Shown here: piece by piece, positions 34,564 through 42,695 of the stretch
How the letters are laid out: every line of letters starts with the position of its first letter
Numbering within the stretch: position 1 is the first letter of the stretch
From: JAVBWI01 sp036677445
GTDB lineage: Bacteria; Bacillota; Clostridia; Christensenellales; CAG-138
Length of the DNA stretch: 64,000 nt
Reading direction: 5' to 3'
Assembly (NCBI GenBank): GCA_036677445.1
Contig: JAVBWI010000007.1
Location: 62,001-126,000, forward strand
Program-made: the position numbers and the translations under genes
The notes under the pieces: model-generated
Seen by the model: only the letters and a program-made list of their open reading frames with translations
Told to the model about the DNA's origin: nothing
The model's database searches: none

Positions 34564-35598
34564 TTATGAAAGCTCCATGCGCGCCTGTACGCCCGCCTGC
34601 CCCTCGGGTACGGCGTACCCCAGATGCGCATAAGCTGCCGGCAGCACGACCCTGCCCCGCGGCGTGCGGGCGATAAACCCCAACTGCAAAAGGTACGGCT
34701 CGTATACGTCCTCTATGGTGGCCGCATCCTCGCCGGTGGCGGCCGCCACGGTATCCAACCCCACCGGCCTTCCGCCGAATTTGTCGATCATGGTCTCTAG
34801 CATGCGGCGGTCCACCGGGTCCAGCCCCAGCGCGTCGATGCCCAGCATGGTAAGCCCTTTTTGCGCGGCGGGAAGATCGATCACGCCGCTGCCGCGCACC
34901 TGCGCATAGTCGCGCACGCGCTTTAACAAACGGTTGGCGATACGCGGGGTGCCGCGCGCGCGCGCGGCGATCTCAGAAGCGCCTTCCGCTTCCACCTCGA
35001 TATTGAGTATGCGCGCGCTGCGCGTAATGATGGTGCAAAGATCCGGTGCGCCGTAGAGCGCCAGCTGTTCCTTGATGCCGAAGCGGTCGCGAAGCGGCGA
35101 AGTCAAGAGCCCCATGCGGGTGGTGGCGCCTACCAGCGTAAAGCGGGGCAGCTCCAGCCGGATGCTGCGCGCGCTCGGCCCTTTGCCGATGATGATATCC
35201 AGCGCATAATCCTCCATCGCCGGATAAAGCACTTCCTCCACGGTCGCGTTGAGACGGTGGATCTCATCGATAAAAAGCACGTCGCCCGGGGCAAGATTGG
35301 TCAAAAGCGCCGCCAAATCCCCCGCGTGGGATATGGCTGGGCCGGAAGTCACGCGCAGGTTGCCGCCCATCTCGTTGGCGATGATGGCCGCAAGCGTTGT
35401 CTTTCCCAGGCCAGGCGGGCCGTAGAGCAGCGCATGGTCCAGCGGCTCGCCCCTGTCCTTCGCGGCCTGTATGTAGATACGCATATGCTCCTTGACGTCA
35501 TGCTGGCCGATATATTCGTTCAGGAAGCGGGGGCGCAGGCTGTATTCGGTTTGCATGTCCTCCTCGCGCAGCGAGGAGGTCAGGAGTCGTTCTTCCAC
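34564..35598 (-). CDS. ruvB: Holliday junction helicase RuvB
   Basis: A 344-aa AAA+ motor that drives branch migration of Holliday junctions with RuvA. Walker A GPPGLGKTTLA is near residue 60, Walker B is LFIDEIHRLN, the sensor segment is GATTRMGLLTSPLRDRFG, and the C-terminal winged helix ends in FIARTPRGRVVLP. The length is normal. The start is GTG at 35596-35598, with GGAGG 6-7 nt upstream. It is the third gene of a ruvC-ruvA-ruvB run. Confidence 0.97.
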   Translation of the reverse strand: MEERLLTSSLREEDMQTEYSLRPRFLNEYIGQHDVKEHMRIYIQAAKDRGEPLDHALLYGPPGLGKTTLAAIIANEMGGNLRVTSGPAISHAGDLAALLTNLAPGDVLFIDEIHRLNATVEEVLYPAMEDYALDIIIGKGPSARSIRLELPRFTLVGATTRMGLLTSPLRDRFGIKEQLALYGAPDLCTIITRSARILNIEVEAEGASEIAARARGTPRIANRLLKRVRDYAQVRGSGVIDLPAAQKGLTMLGIDALGLDPVDRRMLETMIDKFGGRPVGLDTVAAATGEDAATIEDVYEPYLLQLGFIARTPRGRVVLPAAYAHLGYAVPEGQAGVQARMELS

Positions 35599-35653
35599 GA
35601 TGTTCCTCCGGCGGCGGGCTGCCGCACGCGCTTATTCATAGTATCGGTATTTT

Positions 35654-36244
35654 CTAGCTTTTCGCCAGCTTTCGCAGCGAAAGCGTGATGAGTTCTTCAA
35701 TGCTGTCCGCCTGCTCCACGGAAGTCACCGCGCGCGAGGCGGACGCGCCGTCGTACCCCAGACCCATCAGCGCCGCCACAGCCTCCGCCCGGATATCCGA
35801 AAATTCCGCGGCGGAAGCGGGCAGGCCGACGCCCGTCATTTCCTGCGCGCCGATTTTTTCCTTCAGTTCCAGCAGCACGCGCTGCGCCGTCTTTTTGCCC
35901 ATACCCGGCACGCGGGAAAAGGCGTCCGCGTTCTCCGTTACAATGGCGGCCGCCACGTCCGACGGCGTGAGAACGGAAAGCACGGCGAGCGCCAGTTTGG
36001 GCCCCACCCTTGTAACGGAAAGGAGTCTCCGGAACATGCTTCGCTCCGTTTCTTCCGCAAACCCGTAGAGCGCCATGATTCCTTCGGCCATGTACAGGTG
36101 CGTGAACAGCTTTGCCGCCGTACCCGCGCGCAGGGTATTGAGCGTTTTCGCGCTGCAGCTGAGCTCATAGCCCACGCCTGCGGCTTCCACCACGGCGCGG
36201 TCGGCCGCGACCTCCGTTACCTCACCCCGGATATGTGCGTACAT
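35654..36244 (-). CDS. ruvA: Holliday junction branch migration protein RuvA
   Basis: A 196-aa DNA-binding subunit that forms tetramers on the four-way junction. The N-terminal OB fold (MYAHIRGEVTEVAADRAVVE), the two helix-hairpin-helix units (LLSVTRVGPKLALAVLS; FSRVPGMGKKTAQRVLLELKEK) and the C-terminal domain III (ALMGLGYDGASASRAV) that binds RuvB are all visible. GGGAGG is 6-7 nt before the ATG. Confidence 0.96.
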   Translation of the reverse strand: MYAHIRGEVTEVAADRAVVEAAGVGYELSCSAKTLNTLRAGTAAKLFTHLYMAEGIMALYGFAEETERSMFRRLLSVTRVGPKLALAVLSVLTPSDVAAAIVTENADAFSRVPGMGKKTAQRVLLELKEKIGAQEMTGVGLPASAAEFSDIRAEAVAALMGLGYDGASASRAVTSVEQADSIEELITLSLRKLAKS

Positions 36245-36300
36245 GCTGCCTCCCGTTATCTTCCGCGCAACGCGGCCCTGCCGCGTTGCGCGCGTTAAGC

Positions 36301-36822
36301 TTATTTGATGCGGTATTCCTCCGCCGCGGCGCCCATGGTGTTTGCGTGGCAGATGGCCACGGCAAGCGCATCGGCCGCATCATCCGGCTTGGGAATGCAG
36401 GAAAGCCCCGCGAGCGCGCGCACCATGTGCTGCACCTGCTTTTTATCCGCATGGCCGTTGCCCGTTACCGCCAGCTTGATCTGCATAGGCGTATATTCAT
36501 ACAGCGGCAACCCACTCTGCTGCGCCGCCAGCAGCGCCACGCCGCGCCCCGCGCCCACCTGTATGGCGGTGGTGACGTTGCGGTAAAAAAACAGCTCCTC
36601 AAACGCCACATGGACGGGCCGGAACTTGGCCACAAGCTGGCGCGTGCCGGCATACAGGCGCTCCAGCCGTTCGGGAAAAGGCATGTCCGCCCCGGTCTCG
36701 ATCACGCCGAAATCCACCGCACGAAGCGAGGTACCCCGGTTTTCCACCACGCCGTAACCCATTATGGCATATCCCGGATCAATGCCCAACACGACCAACG
36801 CTTTGCCCCGCCTCATCCGCAT
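36301..36822 (-). CDS. ruvC: Crossover junction endodeoxyribonuclease RuvC
   Basis: A 173-aa resolvase that cuts Holliday junctions symmetrically. The four acidic residues sit in GIDPG (Asp15), FEELFFYRN, and the DDAADALAVA pair near residue 143. The start is uncertain: the ATG at 36820-36822 has no good ribosome site, and an internal GTG or ATG a few codons later is possible. No yebC gene precedes it. Confidence 0.94.
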   Translation of the reverse strand: MRMRRGKALVVLGIDPGYAIMGYGVVENRGTSLRAVDFGVIETGADMPFPERLERLYAGTRQLVAKFRPVHVAFEELFFYRNVTTAIQVGAGRGVALLAAQQSGLPLYEYTPMQIKLAVTGNGHADKKQVQHMVRALAGLSCIPKPDDAADALAVAICHANTMGAAAEEYRIK

Positions 36823-36976
36823 ATTCGTTCTATCTTATTGTAGCACGAAGCACGAATGGCGTAAATGCCGCGCCTGTGAAAAATAAGGAAGAATGTCGCC
36901 GCAGGTTCTGCGCGCGCCGAACGATAGAACCCGATCCGCATTCCGCTTGCCGCGTTTTCCAGATAAAATTACGCCC

Positions 36977-36992
36977 GTATATCGCGATATAC
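36977..36992. promoter_or_regulatory. 16-bp perfect palindrome, candidate operator
   Basis: GTATATCGCGATATAC, with outer inverted arms ATAAAATT (about 36963-36970) and AATTTTAT (about 36995-37002). It lies about 25-40 nt upstream of the panT-like promoter -35 and about 160 nt upstream of ruvC. Confidence 0.5.
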
Positions 36993-37015
36993 CTGAATTT
37001 TATGGCCCCGCTTGA

Positions 37016-37044
37016 TTGTGCCGCGCGTATAAAGCTGTTATAAT
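37016..37044 (+). promoter_or_regulatory. Promoter of the panT-like/coaX unit
   Basis: TTGTGC (37016-37021), 17 nt, TATAAT (37039-37044; perfect -10). Confidence 0.6.
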
Positions 37045-37142
37045 AGTCCATAATTCTTGCACCCGAATGGTACATTCAGGTATTTTAGCAGGGGCGGCGC
37101 GTTTTGTATTGCGCAACCACCGCCCGTTAGGGGGAAAATGAA

Positions 37143-37790
37143 ATGCAACGTGTCTCCACGCGAACGCTTGTGCTATACGCGCTCTTCATCGGTATGATTT
37201 TTCTGCTGGGGCTTACCCCGCTTGGATATATCACGCTGCCCATCGCCGCCATCACCACCGTCCATATCCCGGTGATTGTGGGCGGGTACCGTTTTGGGGT
37301 AAAGGGCGGGGCGCTGCTGGGCTTCTTTTTCGGGCTGACCAGCCTGATCGCCTGCTTTATGCGGCCGGACGCCATCGCGGCGATCGTACTGGGTACGAAC
37401 ACCGGCTTTGGCGCGTATAATCTGCTGCTGATCGTCCTGGTGCTCTTTTTGCCGCGCGTGCTCACGGGCGTATTTTCCGCGCTCACTTACCATGCGCTGC
37501 GCCGCAAAAGCGAAACCGCCGCCATGGGCGCCGCCGCTTTTGTCGGCTCCATGACCAATACCATACTGCTGCTGGGCGGGCTGTACCTGTTCGCGTTTGA
37601 GCAGACGGGCGCGGCCTTCGGGCTTGCCGCCGGTTTTACCGCGGCGCAGTTTTTGAATGTGCTCCTGGGCGTCGTCGCGCTAAACGGCTTATTGGAAGCC
37701 GCGGCGGCGGTCATTATCTGCACGGCCGTGGGCCGTGCGCTGCTGCATTTTACGAAAAAAGAAAACCGGCAGCCGCGCGAAAAGCAGTAA
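37143..37790 (+). CDS. ECF transporter S component, probably for pantothenate
   Basis: A 215-aa membrane protein with six hydrophobic helices. The start LGLTPLGYITLPIAAITTVHIPVIVGGYRFG and then FGLTSLIACFMRP matches ECF S components of the PF12822 type. The gene stops 10 nt before coaX, which makes the first enzyme of coenzyme A synthesis from pantothenate, so pantothenate is the most likely solute (PanT). This is inference from context. AGGGGG lies 8 nt before the ATG. Confidence 0.85.
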   Translation: MQRVSTRTLVLYALFIGMIFLLGLTPLGYITLPIAAITTVHIPVIVGGYRFGVKGGALLGFFFGLTSLIACFMRPDAIAAIVLGTNTGFGAYNLLLIVLVLFLPRVLTGVFSALTYHALRRKSETAAMGAAAFVGSMTNTILLLGGLYLFAFEQTGAAFGLAAGFTAAQFLNVLLGVVALNGLLEAAAAVIICTAVGRALLHFTKKENRQPREKQ

Positions 37791-37800
37791 GGAGCGCATC

Positions 37801-38565
37801 ATGCTGCTGGCATTGGATATAGGCAATACCAACATTAAAACAGGGCTGTTCGAGGGCATAGAGCTTATGCACTCCTGGCGGCTGGCGATAGACAAACACC
37901 GCACCGCGGACGAGTACGGCGTGCAGATGGAAAGCTTTTTTGCGCACCTGCACCTGAATACCGGGGACGTGGACGGAATTATATTCTCTTCCGTCAACCC
38001 CTCCCTGAACTACACCATTGAGCACATGTGCGGCATCTATTTTCCCGGCATCACCCCCATGCAGGTGCACGCGGGGCTGCGTACGGACTTGCATATCGAT
38101 TACGAGCATCCGCAAAAGCTGGGGGCCGACCGAATCTGCAACGCCGTGGCGGCGTACAGACTCTATGGCGGCTGCTGCATCACGGTGGACTTCGGCACCG
38201 CCACCACCTTCGGGGTGCAGGTGGGCGACCGATTCCTGGGCGGCATGATCTGCCCCGGCTTCAAGGTCAGCACCAACGCGCTCATTGAGAGCGCCGCCAT
38301 GCTCCCCAAGGTGGAATACATCAGGCCCGCGCGCGTCATCGGCGCCAACACCGAGCACTGCATCCAATCCGGCATACTCTACGGATATGTGGGGCAGGTG
38401 GAATACCTTGTAAGAAAAGCGCAGCAGGAGCTGGGGCAAAAAGCGCGCGTTATCGCCACCGGCGGCATGGGCGGATTGATCGCGTCCGAGACGGATTGCA
38501 TCGAAACGCTCAACCCTACGCTCACGCTGCAGGGACTAGCCATGATTTTCGAAATGAACCGGTAA
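37801..38565 (+). CDS. coaX: Type III pantothenate kinase
   Basis: A 254-aa kinase of the acetate and sugar kinase/Hsc70/actin (ASKHA) fold that phosphorylates pantothenate. The phosphate loop LALDIGNTNIKTGLF opens the protein, with GADRICNAVAAY near 105-116 and TVDFGTATTFGV near 128-139, and the late ATGGMGGLIA segment. Unlike CoaA, this form is not inhibited by CoA and uses a monovalent cation. Start at 37801, with AAGGAG 8 nt upstream. It follows the ECF S gene, forming an uptake-and-trapping pair. Confidence 0.96.
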   Translation: MLLALDIGNTNIKTGLFEGIELMHSWRLAIDKHRTADEYGVQMESFFAHLHLNTGDVDGIIFSSVNPSLNYTIEHMCGIYFPGITPMQVHAGLRTDLHIDYEHPQKLGADRICNAVAAYRLYGGCCITVDFGTATTFGVQVGDRFLGGMICPGFKVSTNALIESAAMLPKVEYIRPARVIGANTEHCIQSGILYGYVGQVEYLVRKAQQELGQKARVIATGGMGGLIASETDCIETLNPTLTLQGLAMIFEMNR

Positions 38566-38607
38566 AAAACATAGTATATTAAAATAGTTTATATATTGGA
38601 GGAACAC

Positions 38608-39912
38608 ATGAAACAGGTCAACATCGCACTTTTCGGCTTTGGTATCGTCGGCTCCGGCGTATACCGGGTACTTACGGAGAATCATGCGGATATCCTGCAC
38701 AGGGAAGACCTGGATCTCTCTGTTGCCCGCATACTCGTCAAGGATTTCGAGCATGAGCCAAATATCAACATGGCCCCGCGCGAAACTTTCACGACCAGCC
38801 TCAACGACATCGTGGACGACCCCGCCATTTCCGTCGTAGTTGAATGCATGGGCGGCGTGGAGCCAGCGCGTACATTTATACTTGCCGCGCTCAATGCCGG
38901 CAAGACGGTCGTGACTTCCAACAAGGAAGTGATCAGCAAGCACTGGTACGCCTTTGAAGAAGCCGCGAAAAAGACTGGCGCCGGTTTGTATATTGAGGCG
39001 ACGGTGGGCGGCGGCATTCCGCTCTTACGTACCGTTACGGATTCGCTGCAGGCCAACAACATCACGCGCGTGATGGGCATCATCAACGGCACCACCAACT
39101 TCATACTCACCAAAATGAGCGAACAGGGCCGCGGTTTTGCAGAGGTCCTTAAGGAAGCGCAGGCGCGCGGCTATGCCGAGGCCAACCCCACCGCGGATGT
39201 GGAAGGCTACGACGCAACCTATAAGCTCTCGATACTTTCCTCGCTCGCCTTCCATACGCATATTCCCATCGACGCCATCCACCGCGAGGGCATTACCAAG
39301 CTGACCGCCGCGGATTTTGACGCCGCCCGCCAGCTCGGGTATGAAATCAAGCTCCTGGCCATCGGCAAAAAGGCAGCGGGCAACCTGGTGGAGGTGCGCG
39401 TGCACCCCACGATGATCCCCAAGACCCACCCGCTCGCATCCATCCGCGGCTCCTTCAACGCGGTGTTCATCACCGGCAACGCCGTGGGCGACGTGATGCT
39501 CTACGGGCGCGGCGCGGGCCAGATGCCCACCGCTTCCGCCGTGATGGGCGACATTATCTACGCGTGCCACAACGAAGGCAGGCACCGCTACAACACCTTC
39601 CGGAATATTCCGGATATGGATGCGGATACGCATCTGGTCGACGACTGGGAGAGCGTCTACTGCATCCGTACCCGCGTGCTGGATGAGCCGGGCGTGCTCA
39701 GCTCGATTTCCGGCGTGTTCGCCAAGCACAACGTATCGCTCAAATCCGTCTTGCAGCTTGCGGAACCGCAGGAAAACGGCAACGGGCACATCGCGTGGAT
39801 CACATTCGTCACACACAAAGCGCACGAGCTTGGTTTGCAGGCCGCGCTCAGGGAGATCGAAACGCTCGGCTGCACGGAGTGCGTGGAGAGCGTCATCCGC
39901 GTGGAGGAATAG
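38608..39912 (+). CDS. hom: Homoserine dehydrogenase
   Basis: A 434-aa enzyme that reduces aspartate semialdehyde to homoserine for threonine and methionine synthesis. The Rossmann motif GFGIVGSGVYRVL is near residue 10, the catalytic domain has GIINGTTNFILTKM and EANPTADVEGYDATYK, and a C-terminal ACT domain (about 355-434, CIRTRVLDEPGVLSSIS) suggests feedback control by an amino acid. The ATG at 38608 is preferred, since GGAGG lies 5 nt before it and inside the longer frame. It may be read with coaX (42 nt gap). Confidence 0.96.
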   Translation: MKQVNIALFGFGIVGSGVYRVLTENHADILHREDLDLSVARILVKDFEHEPNINMAPRETFTTSLNDIVDDPAISVVVECMGGVEPARTFILAALNAGKTVVTSNKEVISKHWYAFEEAAKKTGAGLYIEATVGGGIPLLRTVTDSLQANNITRVMGIINGTTNFILTKMSEQGRGFAEVLKEAQARGYAEANPTADVEGYDATYKLSILSSLAFHTHIPIDAIHREGITKLTAADFDAARQLGYEIKLLAIGKKAAGNLVEVRVHPTMIPKTHPLASIRGSFNAVFITGNAVGDVMLYGRGAGQMPTASAVMGDIIYACHNEGRHRYNTFRNIPDMDADTHLVDDWESVYCIRTRVLDEPGVLSSISGVFAKHNVSLKSVLQLAEPQENGNGHIAWITFVTHKAHELGLQAALREIETLGCTECVESVIRVEE

Positions 39913-39959
39913 GCATTTACATTAAACCCAAGGTATAAGAGACTCACCAAACGCCATAA

Positions 39960-39998
39960 AAAAACGAGCCAAGGCAGAAAGCCAAGGCCCGTTTTTTG
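39960..39998. terminator. Terminator after hom
   Basis: An imperfect hairpin (CGAGCC-AA-GGC/GCC-AA-GGCCCG) bounded by an A tract and a T tract, between the convergent hom and lipoprotein genes. Confidence 0.7.
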
Positions 39999-40046
39999 TG
40001 GCGTTAGCGGGACAGCCCCAGGCTGGCTTTTTCATACATCCTCTCT

Positions 40047-41015
40047 TTACCACCATTGCCCTGAAAATTCGATCGTGTATGTATCATTTACATCATCATA
40101 TACCAACTTATAGTACATATCCCCGCCGGACCCTCCGGTGGGGTAGCATAACTCAATAAAGCGATCCTTTCTCCCTTTATTCATCGGGGTCAATGACGGA
40201 AACCCGCCGGGATCCCAATAGTGATAGTACTGCAGCGCCTGTGTCCATATAATGTCCTCATTCTCATATACGGTAAGCCGCGGGCGCGTCGCCGGGTCAT
40301 CGTCATACAGGAATTCCGCGCCGCTTCTGTCAGGAACAACCTTGTTTTGCGCCAGCGTTTCAAAAAACATGGTCGACGCGCGCCCTGTAAGCACAAAACG
40401 TTCATCGGCGCCGTTGTGGTTCAAATCCGCTTGGGCTTCTGACAGTATCCTGTCATAATAGATATCCATCTTTACTAATGCAATTTCATATCCGAGCGAA
40501 TAGTAAAGAACCGTATAGGAAATATCCCCATAGGTCTTACTTACGGAATATTCCACGCCCTTTCCATAAGGCCATAAATCCCCCACTTGGTGCCTGTCCG
40601 GGGTTTCATAACCGGAGGCCAACAGAAGAACCTGTCCAATGGTGCCGTCTGAAAAAACGCGTACCGCCAGACCCTTTCCGTCATAAAAGGTTTTATAACG
40701 CGATCTGTGAAATATATGGCGGTATCGGTCGTACATCCCGGTATTCTCGGCTTCCTCCTCCGAAAGATAGTGGAGGCCGTATTCTTCAGCAATATTTTCA
40801 ATTCGTTCGCCCGGATAAATCCCCGCTAACGACAGAAGCTTATCTTCATCCAGCAACGGATTGGGAGACGGCGTGGGCGGGGTCGTTGCCTGCGGCGTGG
40901 GGCTAAATACCGCAGGCGTCGCGGGGGCAATGCTTTCTTCCTGTAGGGAAGGCGCGCAGCCCGGCAACAGCATCCATACGGCCGCCATCATAATTGCAAT
41001 TATAACTCGGCGCAT
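40047..41015 (-). CDS. Lipoprotein of unknown function
   Basis: A 322-aa secreted lipoprotein. The signal peptide ends in LLPGC (Cys20), followed by a Thr/Pro-rich linker to about residue 55. The mature part is Tyr-rich (YYSLGYEIALVKMDIYYD) and contains DLNHNGADERF near 215, an Asp/Asn pattern like the calcium loops of VCBS or EF-hand-like domains. I do not recognise the family. It has no obvious operon partner. Confidence 0.75.
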   Translation of the reverse strand: MRRVIIAIMMAAVWMLLPGCAPSLQEESIAPATPAVFSPTPQATTPPTPSPNPLLDEDKLLSLAGIYPGERIENIAEEYGLHYLSEEEAENTGMYDRYRHIFHRSRYKTFYDGKGLAVRVFSDGTIGQVLLLASGYETPDRHQVGDLWPYGKGVEYSVSKTYGDISYTVLYYSLGYEIALVKMDIYYDRILSEAQADLNHNGADERFVLTGRASTMFFETLAQNKVVPDRSGAEFLYDDDPATRPRLTVYENEDIIWTQALQYYHYWDPGGFPSLTPMNKGRKDRFIELCYPTGGSGGDMYYKLVYDDVNDTYTIEFSGQWW

Positions 41016-41283
41016 TCATGCAAAACTCCTTTTCTTTGCTTTTTCGAGTATATCACAAGCGCACTCCTGCATGCATTGTTGTTAGTGCGCGCAACAAATT
41101 CCGAAAACAAAAATACGGCGCGCCAGCGTGCGTGGCATGCGCCGATTTTGGAAGGCTTCCTATACAAGACCGATTACGCAATATATTTCCTTGAGATGGG
41201 CCTGTCCCGCTTTCCGTCTGCTTTGTTTCATGTATGCCCACCGGCGCACATCCATGAAAATTCGCGAACCGGTTTCTCAAACC

Positions 41284-41904
41284 CTATTCTTCCCGCTCCC
41301 AATCCACGGTGGCCGCACTGACCTCGTAAGCGACGCGGAACTGCACCGTGCCGTCCGGCATTGTCTTTTGATAGGGGCGGCTCTGCACGCGGCCGAGCAC
41401 GGTCAGCCTGTCGCCCACGGAAAGCCCGCTCACAAAGCGCGCGTTGCGCCCCCATGCGATTACAGGCAGATAGTCGGATTTATGATACGGCCGGTTGACC
41501 GCCAGCAGTAAATCCGCGATTTCGCGCGAGAACGGCGTCGTGCGGTACACCGGCGGCTTGCAGATGTAGCCGTTGAGCGCGATCTCGTTGCAATAGGGTG
41601 CCTGTTCCGGCTTTTCGGCAAGGCTGCGCGCAAATACCGTGACCAGCAGGCGGTTGTTCCCATCGCACTGCATATTGTACGAGCGCAGCTGCCCGCCGAT
41701 GAGCAGCATCTGCCCCTCCTCGGGCAGCGTGGGCAGGAGGCGCTCGCCCGCCGTGACGGGAAGCACGTCCTCCGTGCCGGAAAGCCGCGGTACCACCAGC
41801 GGAAAGGTATAGAACGCTTCCCCATAGAGACAATGGCTGAATGTCGGCGTCTCCTGAACCCAGCCGGAAATCACGACGCGGTTGTTCTCCCGGTTTGCTT
41901 CCAT
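41284..41904 (-). CDS. Single-stranded DNA-binding (SSB)-like protein
   Basis: A 206-aa protein with an SSB/OB-fold pattern in its second half: ALNGYICKPPVYRTTPFSREIADLLLAVNRP, then YLPVIAWGRNARFVSGLSVGDRLTVLGRVQSRPY. The first half (ISGWVQETPTFSH to TVFARSL) looks like a second, diverged OB fold. This two-fold arrangement is seen in clostridial SSB-related proteins distinct from the replicative SSB. No acidic SSB tail is present. The ATG at 41902-41904 lacks a good ribosome site. Confidence 0.75.
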   Translation of the reverse strand: MEANRENNRVVISGWVQETPTFSHCLYGEAFYTFPLVVPRLSGTEDVLPVTAGERLLPTLPEEGQMLLIGGQLRSYNMQCDGNNRLLVTVFARSLAEKPEQAPYCNEIALNGYICKPPVYRTTPFSREIADLLLAVNRPYHKSDYLPVIAWGRNARFVSGLSVGDRLTVLGRVQSRPYQKTMPDGTVQFRVAYEVSAATVDWEREE

Positions 41905-42132
41905 ATGTAAACACCATACGCCTTTCCGACTCACAAAACAGTATGAAATGCACCAAAGCCCCGTGAGCCGAAAGGCGTAATATGGTGCTTTTTCCATCTG
42001 GCGTGTTTGCGGCAACGCCGTAAGCTGTTCGCATGGTGGTGACAGCCTGCGGCAAACACATCGATTTGCTGAAGTCCCCGCATGTACCGTTGCAGCCGGG
42101 GCAATCTATTGTATGATGGGGCTCAATGGAAA

Positions 42133-42151
42133 GCGCAGGCGTAGCCCGCCT
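42133..42151 (+). repeat. Left 19-bp direct repeat flanking copy B
   Basis: Identical over 19 nt to 42321-42339. Each copy is itself a small hairpin (GCAGGCG/CGCCT). Confidence 0.85.
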
Positions 42152-42157
42152 CAGGCC

Positions 42158-42313
42158 ATCGACAAAGGCCTGCGGACTTTGTCAATGGGTTTTCTGGGGG
42201 TTAAAATGCTGCTTATAGCGGCATTTTTTCCGCCAATTTGACGCGCATGTCGTCAAATTGGATCAAAAGGGGGATTTTCGAATCCTCCCCACTCCCGTGG
42301 AGGGTTTGTCGAT
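42158..42313 (+). repeat. Dispersed hairpin repeat, copy B, with terminal inverted repeats
   Basis: A 156-nt element that aligns throughout with copy A. It begins ATCGACAAA (42158-42166) and ends TTTGTCGAT (42305-42313), a perfect 9-bp terminal inverted repeat. Four internal hairpins occur in the same order as in copy A. The element has no coding capacity. Confidence 0.8.
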
Positions 42314-42320
42314 ACTCTGA

Positions 42321-42350
42321 GCGCAGGCGTAGCCCGCCTGCTTTTTTTGC
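42321..42350 (+). terminator. Right 19-bp direct repeat, part of a terminator hairpin
   Basis: GCAGGCG-TAGCC-CGCCTGC followed by TTTTTTT. The first 19 nt repeat 42133-42151. No plus-strand gene just upstream needs a terminator, so it may be a relic. Confidence 0.55.
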
Positions 42351-42434
42351 ACGGCACTTTGTTTTTATGTGTATTCGTGTACATTCCACGGTATGCCCGA
42401 ACATGTTTTTGCGAATTTCACGCAAACTAAGTAA

Positions 42435-42585
42435 GCGCTGATTAAATGAGGGATGCTGGATTGGCGAGAGGATTTTGCGGCCTGCAAGGAGCAAAATCGA
42501 AGGAATAGCAGCGCTATTTCGAGATTTTCGCGACGCGGCAGAGCGCAAATCGGCCGTCAAGACAGCGTGCCGAATTAATCAGTGG
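42435..42585. mobile_element. MITE-like element (no coding capacity)
   Basis: About 150 nt bounded by inverted GCGCTGATTAA (42435-42445) and TTAATCAGTGG (42575-42585), 9-10 matching positions. It contains a GATTTTGC/GCAAAATC inner inverted repeat. CTAAGTAA copies lie at 42427-42434, 42590-42597 and 42623-42630. It is unrelated to the A-D repeat family. Confidence 0.5.
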
Positions 42586-42695
42586 TTACCTAAGTAAACG
42601 CTAATGAATTCATCCGCGTTACCTAAGTAAGCCCGGCGCGTCGGTTCACACCCGGTGCGCTATTGGGTCCAACACCACCTGAAGGGAGACCCCAT

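Larger units (their letters stand above)
36823..37142. other. Divergent control region between ruvC and the ECF/coaX genes
   Basis: No gene. It contains a perfect 16-bp palindrome (36977-36992), itself flanked by inverted ATAAAATT/AATTTTAT arms, and a plus-strand promoter (37016-37044). The leader holds GGGCGG/CCGCCC arms near 37095-37130. Confidence 0.6.
41905..42695. other. Repeat-rich intergenic region
   Basis: About 790 nt without a gene. It holds a 19-bp direct repeat (42133-42151 and 42321-42339) on either side of dispersed repeat copy B, a terminator hairpin formed by the second direct repeat plus T7, and a separate MITE-like element (42435-42585) with three CTAAGTAA repeats. The remainder is AT-rich. 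Confidence 0.7.

Noticed and set aside
36918..36932. A possible LexA box upstream of ruvC (GAAC-N4-GAAC)
   Set aside because: The Gram-positive LexA box needs GAAC-N4-GTTC; here the half-sites are direct, not inverted.
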